Source: Coprinellus micaceus
Taxonomy: Eukaryota > Basidiomycota > Agaricomycetes > Agaricales > Psathyrellaceae
Direction: 5' to 3'
NCBI GenBank assembly: GCA_951394405.1
Contig: OX596342.1
Span: forward strand, 2,728,001-2,792,000
Length of the DNA stretch: 64,000 nt
A program made the position numbers and the translations under genes. Under the pieces are notes generated by a model, which saw only the letters and a program-made list of their open reading frames with translations, searched no databases and had not been told where the DNA came from. Shown one piece after another: positions 57,434-64,000 of the stretch (position 1 is the first letter of the stretch; each line of letters begins with the position of its first letter).

Positions 57434-58032
57434 TGTTACGACCTCGATGAGGGAGTTGGACAAGTGTCCGACAATTGGTCGACTCTGGGCAGGTCAATAG
57501 TCAATGATGCAATGATTACTTAGCTTAGGTATCGAGTACGATGTTGGCGATCGTTGTATCTGATACTACCAAGAACTATGTTGACGATAGCTCGCTTGGA
57601 CTTAGGCGTTGGTCGTTGTCTTACTGGCTTAATTGGCTTGCTCTCTTAGTTGTCTTTGGGTTTTGGCACAAGGCACTATTCGATAACGGGGGAAAAGTAT
57701 AACAAGCTAAAGTACATAGGTCTAATCTATAGGGTTTATATACCCATGGATACTAGTCGCTATGAGTCAATATATCTAACAAATCATTATAACTATGAGT
57801 CGATTACAATCAAAGACAAGTCATACTTAGTCTAGGCAGACTAAGGATGAGTCGAATATGAGTCATAAATAACATGACTCAATAAACGTAATAACAAGTC
57901 ATTAAAAGTCAACTACTTAACCAAAACACAAATAATAATACAAAAGAGTTTGGCCAAAAGAAAAAGAATAAGTCCTAGACCGAAAATAAAGATATCGCAC
58001 ATATTACAAAACATGTGGAGCGAAGCGTAACA
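57434..58032 (-). repeat. 3' LTR of the Ty3/gypsy element
   Basis: 599 bp on the minus strand, beginning TGTTACGC at 58032 right after the polypurine tract and ending GTCGTAACA at 57434, so the ends carry TGTTACG/CGTAACA inverted repeats. AT-rich. The outer five bases are TTCCA (57429-57433), a candidate target duplication. The boundary is inferred from the termini, because the partner LTR is not in the window. Confidence 0.65.
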
Positions 58033-58049
58033 TTACCCCCCTCACAAAC
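58033..58049 (-). other. Polypurine tract
   Basis: GTTTGTGAGGGGGGTAA on the minus strand ends directly at the TG of the LTR; expected primer for plus-strand DNA synthesis. Confidence 0.7.
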
Positions 58050-58063
58050 TTTGAAACCCTGAT

Positions 58064-58981
58064 TCAAAAAGAACCAGAGGGGTAAGCGGCTCCCCAGTTC
58101 CCATCGTCTCCCCATCCGGTCTCGTTCTTCCAATCCGTATCAATCTCTTCCTTCCCCTCCTCTTGCTTCTTCTTCATGTTGCGGTTGCGAATGCGGTTCG
58201 AGCGGCGGAGCTTCTTGGGCCTCTGGGGGCAGTCGGAGGGGTAGTGGCCGGCCGCCGTCTTCTTGCAATGAATGCAAGTCCACTTCGTGTGATCGACCTG
58301 CCAGTGTCCGAGCTGCTTGCAGGCGGTGCAGGTGGCTAGCCTGCGCTTGAGCTTGTCCTCCTCGGTGAGGGAGTACATCTTGACCGGGCCGTGGACGATG
58401 TTGCGATAGTCGAATTCGCGGAGATAGAGGTGGGCCCGGCGAACAGCCGCTCGAATTTCATCGATGTTGGTTTCGATGACGTTGGTGGCCAGCTTTCTAC
58501 TGGCCTCGGCGCACATTAGCTTCATCTCGATGGTGTTCATGAACTTGGTGGGGGGAATTCCGGGGCAATCGTATGCGGCCTCCTTGATCTCCTTGATCTC
58601 CTCTTCCCATCTCTCCGCCGTCTCGATGTCCTTGAGGACGTGTTCCCAGTGGGAGTCGGGGTTGTTGTATTTGGCGGCTCCGAACAGGACCCCCGTTGGT
58701 CCCGTTTGCTTGATGACGTCCTTGACCGTTCTCATCTCCCTGATCTTGGCTTCTGCGACGTATATTTCGGCAGGGGTGAAGGCGGTGCGGAGGTCGCAAG
58801 TTTCGAAGTCGGCGGGGAAAGCACGCTTCGGGAGCATGACTACGTCGGGGGCGACGGCGTAGCCATAGGCGGGGACTTGGACGGGTTTCTTGGGGAGGTC
58901 GTTGGGGACAACGGTCCCGATGATGATGTCGAAATTCTGGGGGGCGGTTTCGTAGGCAGTGGTGGAGGTGGAGTTGAACAT
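58064..58981 (-). CDS. Extra ORF after pol with zinc-finger-like C-terminus
   Basis: 305 aa from ATG 58981, 80 bp after the pol stop and before the polypurine tract. The first 200 residues are mostly helical and acidic (FTPAEIYVAEAKIREMRTVK, HWEHVLKDIETAERWEEEIK). Near residue 220 lies a double cysteine motif: CTACKQLGHWQVDHTKW followed by CIHCKKTAAGHYPSDCP, then a very basic segment RPKKLRRSNRIRNRNMKKKQ and a Trp/Gly tail. No signal peptide or transmembrane segment, so it is not an envelope-like protein. The Cys/His spacing recalls a zinc knuckle or ribbon for nucleic-acid binding. I do not recognise the family; its role in the element is unknown. Confidence 0.8.
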   Translation of the reverse strand: MFNSTSTTAYETAPQNFDIIIGTVVPNDLPKKPVQVPAYGYAVAPDVVMLPKRAFPADFETCDLRTAFTPAEIYVAEAKIREMRTVKDVIKQTGPTGVLFGAAKYNNPDSHWEHVLKDIETAERWEEEIKEIKEAAYDCPGIPPTKFMNTIEMKLMCAEASRKLATNVIETNIDEIRAAVRRAHLYLREFDYRNIVHGPVKMYSLTEEDKLKRRLATCTACKQLGHWQVDHTKWTCIHCKKTAAGHYPSDCPQRPKKLRRSNRIRNRNMKKKQEEGKEEIDTDWKNETGWGDDGNWGAAYPSGSF

Positions 58982-59061
58982 TGTGAGAAAAGAGTAAATG
59001 TTGTGGAAGGGAATTGGCTTTGGGTGGTGGAGTGGGGTAGACAGGATGAACTGGCTGAAGT

Positions 59062-62000
59062 TTAGAGTGACAGACCGTTGTCCTCTTTATACTCATCCAG
59101 GATCTCTTGGCAATTTCCTAGTTCGTCCTCTCTTAGCCACTTTGACTCATTCTCATCGTACCCGAGGTATTTGATGAGAAATTCTTTTTCTCCATTGCGT
59201 TTGACTCGGTGATTGATGATTCCTTCCACCTCATACTCTTCTTCACCATTGATAACGTCAGGTGGTGGCTGCGGATATGATGGGCCGTGGGTATCGGTGG
59301 TCTTAAAAGGTGATAGAAGCGAGATATGGAAGACGTTGTGAATCTTCCATTGACTAGGAAGTTCTAGGCGGTACGCCCTAGACCCTATGATCTCTATCAC
59401 TTTGAATGGTCCCAGACGTTTGGGTTGCATCTTTTTTGATCGGTAATGAAGCTTCAAGTTCTTTGCTTCAAGCCATACTTCGTCGTTGATTTTGAAAGGC
59501 TTCCATGTTCTAGATGTTCGTTCTATCATGCGATTTCGTGCGAGTTCATGAGCAGATAAGGCTTCATTTCTTGACTTCTGAAGCTCTTTGAACCGTTCTT
59601 CGTTCGCAGGGAAGTTGGTTTTGTCGAATGCTTCCGGTAGGGCGCGAGGTTGTGTACCCATGATCAATTCGAATGGTGTGTGTGTTCTATCCGCATGTCT
59701 TCTAGAGTTGTGAACGAACTGCAGTATTGGTAAAGCTTGACTCCAAGTTGACGGGTTCGCAGAACAATAGATGGAAAGATATGCTTCTATCTCTTGGTTG
59801 ACTCGTTCAGTACCTCCATCGGTTTGCGGATGAAAGGCGGTTGATAACGAAGAGTCTATTTTTAGCTTTTCTAGAAGGTCTCGGAAGGTTTTGGCGGCGA
59901 ATTGAGGACCTCGATCGGAAATAAGTTTATCCGGTAGGCCATAATCGGTAAAGACGCGGCGGATAAATGCGTCAGCTGTTTGTTTTGCCGTAATAGTCTT
60001 GTTGCAGGGTTCTAAAATTACCCCCTTAGTAAGCCCATGGTCTACCACGACCATGATTGAGTCATATCCCTTTGATGTCGGTAGATCGGTGATAAAATCT
60101 ATTGATAGCTGGGTAAACGGGCGATTTGACTCGGGACCAACGATGGGAAGTAGCGTTGGTTTTACTGGTTGTCGGTTGATTTTGAATTGTTGACATTCGG
60201 CACATCCCTTGACGTATGCTTTGATGAATTTTCTCATTCCTGGCCACCAATAATGTTCTCTGACGGCGTTGAATGTTCCTAATTCACCAGGGTGTCCGAT
60301 TGTCGCTGCGTCGTGATGTAATTTTACTATTTTGCGTCTTAATTCGATATCTTCGGGAACATAAGCTTTTCCTTTGCGAAATAGCATATGTTTATCGTCT
60401 TTGGTTTCCACGGTCCAGTCTTCTAAGTCATTCTGGAGGTCAGCAGGACCCTCTTCTAGAATGAGTCTAAGAGCGTCCGTTGCTTCTTGTTCCATTTTGT
60501 CGGAGTTGAGAATTTGTTCTTGAAGAGCGGTGTCAATCAAATTCACAAATAAGTTTTCTGGAAGCATGGTGACTTCTTTCGGGTCATCATCGTCTTGACA
60601 TAGATCCGGTCTTCTTGATAGAGCGTCTGATTGGAACATCTTAGTCCCAGCTTGATGTTTCAATTCAAAGTCGTATTTTGACAGCGTGAGACATGCCCTT
60701 GCTTGTCGAGGGCTAAGTCGTTGTGGGTTTCTCCAATAGGTAAGGTTCTGATGGTCGGAATATACCGTGGTTGTGAAAGGGGAACCTTGAATGAATGGTC
60801 GCCATTCTTCTAATGCTCGAATTATGGCAAGTAATTCCCTGTCGTATATTTCGTAATTTCTTTGAGCGCTATCGAATGTTTTGGACATAAAACATATCGG
60901 GTGTCTTGCTCCATTTTCGTCTAGTTGAGTCAGGACGGCTCCTGAAGCATGTTTAGAAGCGTCCGCTTCGATTTGGTAAGGTTTGTCCGGATCTGGGAGA
61001 TGTAGGACAGGGTATGACGTAAATTTCTCCTTGAGGGTGTTGAAGGCTATGCTGCATTCATCAGACCAAACGAATGGAACATCCTTTCCTTGTAGGGCGT
61101 GTAGTGGTACTGCTATTTTTGAATAGTTTTTGATGAACCTTCGATAGAAGTTTCCAAAACCTAAGAATGATCGGAGTTCTTTCAGTTTGGTGGGAACTGG
61201 CCATTCCGTTAGTCCTTTGATCTTGTCTGGATCCATACGGATTTTCCCATGTCCAATGATAAATCCGAGAAAGTCCACTTCTTCTACTTCGAAGGCGCAT
61301 TTGTCGATATTGGCTGGTAGTCCTGCTTTCCTAAGTTTAGCCAAAGTGCGTTTGGCTTCTTTTCGGCATTGTTCCTTGGTTTCTCCTGCTCCTAATACAT
61401 CATCCATGTATACTTCTACCCATGGTGCTTCTTCTAATTCTTCGTGTGCGTGAACAATGTCCCTGACATTATTCGTTCTGGTCAACTCCATTTTAGGTGG
61501 TTCTTCGATTTCGTCGTGTTCGTGAATGACGTCATCCATGAGTCGTTGAAAGGTGGGCGGAGAGTTCTTTAGACCAAAGAACATAACTGTGGGTTCAAAC
61601 AGTCCACCTTGAGTCATGAAGGCTGCCTTCCATTCATCTCCTTTCTTGATTCGGACGTTATTGTATCCCCATTTCAAGTCAATCTTAAAAAAGTATTTCG
61701 CCTTTTGGAATCTTTTTAGAAGATCGTCTATTCTGGGAATGGGATAGGCATCTGATATCGTGTGTTCATTGAGATATCGATAGTCTTGACATAGTCGAAG
61801 TTTTCCATTTTTCTTTTTCACAAAAAATACTGGTGATCCCATTGGGGATCGGGATGGTCGAATACGTCCTAATTTTAGGTTTTCTTTGAGAAAGTCTTTA
61901 ACTTCTTTTTCCTGATCTGGCGAAAGTATGTATGGTTTCATCCTTCTTGGGTCGAAGGTGTCTTTAACGTTGATCGCATGATCGTACTTCGTGCTGGCTG

Positions 62001-62841
62001 GGAATTTATCGGCGTTTTTCTTGCTAAATACGTCGAAAAATTCATGGTATGCTTCTGGTAGTTTTGCCTTGATTTCTGCTTCGGTTTTCTCTTCGATTTC
62101 ATCATCGAAGTCGTCAAACTCATCAAATTCGTCGGGAAGTTCGGAGTATTTGGGGAGGATGAGTTTGCGTGATAGTGTGGTTCTTGCGATATGAACGTGG
62201 GTGTATTCTTCTTCTACGTCTTCATCGTAGAAATAGACTTCGATTTCTATTTCAGTATCAGTGTCAACAATATTGATACTAGTGTCGTTTTCGATTTTTG
62301 GAATTTCGATTGGAATGGCGTTAATCTCGGTATCCCGCCAAGTGAGAGTCCCGAGTTTCCAATCGATCATGGGGTTTTCGTCTTGAAGCCATGGGAAACC
62401 TAAAATTAGCGTCTGTTTTCCCAAGCCGCAAATTAAAAGCTGATGTTTCTTCGTTTTCTTGCCAATCGTGAGAGGTAGTCGTACATAGTGAGTAATCGTT
62501 CCATATTTGTTGGGTGTTCCATCAACGTTCTTCGCTTCGAGGGGATAACGAAGTTTCGTGATGGGCAATTGATTTCTTTGGGCGAATTTTTCGTCAATAA
62601 ATTTTCCTCCTGCTCCGCAGTCAATAAAACCTTGAGTGGTGATAGTTCGATTGTCGTGAATAATCGTGATGGGAATGTGCATGCTTTGGTTTCTTATTTC
62701 GGCTATCAGCATGGATCGGATGCACAGCGATGGAGAGATAGTCGAGTTTTCCTCCTTCACTGAAAATCCTCCATTTTTCCAATGGAAAGTTCTTGGAATT
62801 TGGCGAAGATTTCTCTCTCTTCTTCTCCCGTGTATTGACAT
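59062..62841 (-). CDS. pol: Pol polyprotein (protease, RT, RNase H, integrase, chromodomain)
   Basis: 1,259 aa from ATG 62841. The protease has GFIDCGAGGKFID (Asp74; DCG instead of the usual DSG/DTG). RT motifs include FKIDLKWGYNNVRI and YMDDVLGAG (near residue 478). The segment just before YMDD contains two diverged copies of DVIHEHDEIEEPPKMEL. RNase H motif region near YSDHQNLTYWRN. Integrase has the HHCC zinc module (HHDAATIGHPGE ... CAECQQF) and the DDE core (LSIDFITDLPTSKGYDSIMV ... HPQTDGGTERVNQE). The C-terminal 60 residues are a chromodomain (YEVEGIINHRVKRNGEKEFL, IKYLGYDENESKWLREDEL) that would target heterochromatin. The ORF overlaps the end of gag in the -1 frame. Confidence 0.95.
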   Translation of the reverse strand: MSIHGRRRERNLRQIPRTFHWKNGGFSVKEENSTISPSLCIRSMLIAEIRNQSMHIPITIIHDNRTITTQGFIDCGAGGKFIDEKFAQRNQLPITKLRYPLEAKNVDGTPNKYGTITHYVRLPLTIGKKTKKHQLLICGLGKQTLILGFPWLQDENPMIDWKLGTLTWRDTEINAIPIEIPKIENDTSINIVDTDTEIEIEVYFYDEDVEEEYTHVHIARTTLSRKLILPKYSELPDEFDEFDDFDDEIEEKTEAEIKAKLPEAYHEFFDVFSKKNADKFPASTKYDHAINVKDTFDPRRMKPYILSPDQEKEVKDFLKENLKLGRIRPSRSPMGSPVFFVKKKNGKLRLCQDYRYLNEHTISDAYPIPRIDDLLKRFQKAKYFFKIDLKWGYNNVRIKKGDEWKAAFMTQGGLFEPTVMFFGLKNSPPTFQRLMDDVIHEHDEIEEPPKMELTRTNNVRDIVHAHEELEEAPWVEVYMDDVLGAGETKEQCRKEAKRTLAKLRKAGLPANIDKCAFEVEEVDFLGFIIGHGKIRMDPDKIKGLTEWPVPTKLKELRSFLGFGNFYRRFIKNYSKIAVPLHALQGKDVPFVWSDECSIAFNTLKEKFTSYPVLHLPDPDKPYQIEADASKHASGAVLTQLDENGARHPICFMSKTFDSAQRNYEIYDRELLAIIRALEEWRPFIQGSPFTTTVYSDHQNLTYWRNPQRLSPRQARACLTLSKYDFELKHQAGTKMFQSDALSRRPDLCQDDDDPKEVTMLPENLFVNLIDTALQEQILNSDKMEQEATDALRLILEEGPADLQNDLEDWTVETKDDKHMLFRKGKAYVPEDIELRRKIVKLHHDAATIGHPGELGTFNAVREHYWWPGMRKFIKAYVKGCAECQQFKINRQPVKPTLLPIVGPESNRPFTQLSIDFITDLPTSKGYDSIMVVVDHGLTKGVILEPCNKTITAKQTADAFIRRVFTDYGLPDKLISDRGPQFAAKTFRDLLEKLKIDSSLSTAFHPQTDGGTERVNQEIEAYLSIYCSANPSTWSQALPILQFVHNSRRHADRTHTPFELIMGTQPRALPEAFDKTNFPANEERFKELQKSRNEALSAHELARNRMIERTSRTWKPFKINDEVWLEAKNLKLHYRSKKMQPKRLGPFKVIEIIGSRAYRLELPSQWKIHNVFHISLLSPFKTTDTHGPSYPQPPPDVINGEEEYEVEGIINHRVKRNGEKEFLIKYLGYDENESKWLREDELGNCQEILDEYKEDNGLSL

Positions 62842-64000
62842 AGAAGAGAATGAATGTTGACTGCTGCTTCTTGGATAGGAACTTTCTTAGTAGAAAGTGT
62901 GGCTACTTGTCGGTTGTTTTGATCATTTGGGGGTGGCCGTTGTCTCGGTACGTAGTTTCCTGATTGAGATCCGTACCGTGGTGGATATCCCTGATTTCTC
63001 CTTGGGGAACGGCAGTCTCTGGCGAAGTGACCTTCCTTTCGGCAATTGAAGCATGCCTTCTTATTTAGGAGTTCTCTTCTTTCTTCCGTAGTAATCGCGT
63101 CTACATCCATGGCATTTGGATCTCTTGCGGCTTGTCTTCCAGGGTTTGGTCTGAATCCTTGCGATGCGAATGGTCTTGACAGCCCCATTCGTTGTTCCTT
63201 TTCTCTTCTCCATTTTCCATCAGAAAGGATGGCCTTCTCCACCCAATCTTCGAAAGTTTCGGGTTCGTCCAAATAAGACTTCATTTTATCAACTATTGCC
63301 GGTTTGAGTACACCTTTGAGGTAGTCTAGTGCGACTCGGTCGTTGTTGATAAGGGAGAAGTTTGCTGCGGCTGCAATTTGTCTCCAATTGGTAATGAAAG
63401 TCTGGGCGCTTTCTTTGTCTTGCTTCTTGTTCTTCAAGTAGTACAGAGCGTCATCTTGTACATACTTCTTCCTGAAGTTCTTCTCGAATTTATCCCAAAC
63501 GTCTTTGTACTTGTCGGTTTTGTATTCCTCTGAATCCATGTATAGTTTCCTCCATACTTCGGCTTCTCCATCAGTGAGTTTGGATAACACAAAGATGACT
63601 TTCTTCCTATCTTTGTCTTTATATTGTTCTTCGTAATAGTCGAAGAAAAGAGAAAGAGAGTCTTTGAATGTGAGAAAATCATTTCGGTCACCATTGTAGT
63701 TCTTGACGTTTACTTTGGCTTCGGAGTTGGTGCTGGTGACGTTGATAGAAGTGGAGTCAACCATATCGACGTCTTCGTCTTTGAGTTCGACTTTAGGTGG
63801 GGATTCGGTTTCTTTTACTTCTTTGATAGATTCTTGTCTTTGAATCTGTTGTGGTGGTTCGAATGACTTCTTCGATCCTCCTGGCGTATTAGTTCTAGAT
63901 CCTTTCTTGGATGTTGGGCGGGTGTACGGTTTGGTTGCTCTTCCTTTTCCTTTAGAAGATGCTTGTTCTTCTAGAAGCTTTCTGGCGAGTTCTGCTTCGA
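62757..64000 (-). CDS. gag: Gag polyprotein, N-terminus beyond window edge
   Basis: The frame is open from the window edge (64000) to the stop at 62757; at least 413 residues. The N-terminal part is Lys/Ser/Pro-rich. The retrotransposon gag core follows: NGDRNDFLTFKDSLSLFFDY ... VWDKFEKNFRKKYVQDDALY ... FITNWRQIAAAANF. Near the C-terminus is one CCHC knuckle CFNCRKEGHFARDC for RNA packaging. The last 85 nt overlap pol, which lies in the -1 frame. Confidence 0.92.
   Translation of the reverse strand, partial: EAELARKLLEEQASSKGKGRATKPYTRPTSKKGSRTNTPGGSKKSFEPPQQIQRQESIKEVKETESPPKVELKDEDVDMVDSTSINVTSTNSEAKVNVKNYNGDRNDFLTFKDSLSLFFDYYEEQYKDKDRKKVIFVLSKLTDGEAEVWRKLYMDSEEYKTDKYKDVWDKFEKNFRKKYVQDDALYYLKNKKQDKESAQTFITNWRQIAAAANFSLINNDRVALDYLKGVLKPAIVDKMKSYLDEPETFEDWVEKAILSDGKWRREKEQRMGLSRPFASQGFRPNPGRQAARDPNAMDVDAITTEERRELLNKKACFNCRKEGHFARDCRSPRRNQGYPPRYGSQSGNYVPRQRPPPNDQNNRQVATLSTKKVPIQEAAVNIHSLLCQYTGEEEREIFAKFQELSIGKMEDFQ

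Larger units (their letters stand above)
57434..64000 (-). mobile_element. Ty3/gypsy chromovirus retrotransposon, 5' end outside window
   Basis: The minus-strand order is gag, pol (protease-RT-RNase H-integrase-chromodomain), an extra ORF, polypurine tract and 3' LTR. The integrase precedes the chromodomain at the C-terminus of pol, which places it with the chromoviruses. Reading frames of gag, pol and the third ORF are all open in this copy, so it may be recent. The 5' LTR and primer binding site lie beyond 64000. Confidence 0.93.

Noticed and set aside
57650..57835. 61-codon open frame
   Set aside because: It lies inside the AT-rich 3' LTR of the Ty3/gypsy element and has no features.

Overview
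The window is nuclear DNA of a filamentous basidiomycete, most likely an agaricomycete. The evidence is short 45-120 nt GT-AG introns in almost every gene, several F-box-like genes, a heme-thiolate peroxidase, an agaricomycete-style seven-helix protein, and small precursors ending in a CaaX box of the kind that encode mating pheromones. All exon boundaries were read by eye from splice consensus and reading frame.

Layout. 1-20 kb is ordinary gene space: a broken F-box-like gene (minus), a small secreted cationic protein (plus), tRNA-Glu(CTC), a ten-exon MFS anion/nicotinate-type permease, two long F-box-like genes (minus), a decayed F-box-like stretch and a secreted heme-thiolate peroxidase. 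Two non-coding elements lie here (6720-8389 and 12842-13586). They share a terminal inverted repeat and each has a perfect 9-bp target duplication.

22-47 kb is the unusual part. A unit of about 9 kb is repeated in tandem (starts 25839, 34837 and 44735, the last truncated). Each unit begins with a 66-67 aa pheromone-like precursor on the minus strand holding TWO copies of the peptide unit GQGGGTYC, one internal (CVVFAK) and one at the C-terminal CaaX (CTIA/CTIV). A fourth, inverted precursor lies at 46995. The two full units also carry two copies each of a 25-codon gene family (MGxxNxxKxGVV ... VKPPxK). Further copies lie at 22066 and 51557 and a cut-off copy at 57163. I do not recognise this micropeptide family. 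Unit 2 also holds a possible remnant of a STE3-type pheromone receptor and two related non-autonomous elements with shared termini and 6-7 bp target duplications. The region looks like a duplicated and decaying mating-type pheromone/receptor locus.

47-54 kb has a weak small gene, a seven-helix membrane protein, an unrecognised two-exon gene, a micropeptide gene and an 83-bp minisatellite. 54005-57123 is a PIF/Harbinger transposon with 55-bp perfect inverted repeats, a DDE transposase with one in-frame stop, and a convergent Myb/SANT-like partner gene. 57434-64000 is the 3' part of a Ty3/gypsy chromovirus (minus strand): LTR, an extra zinc-finger ORF, pol with a chromodomain, and gag running off the window.
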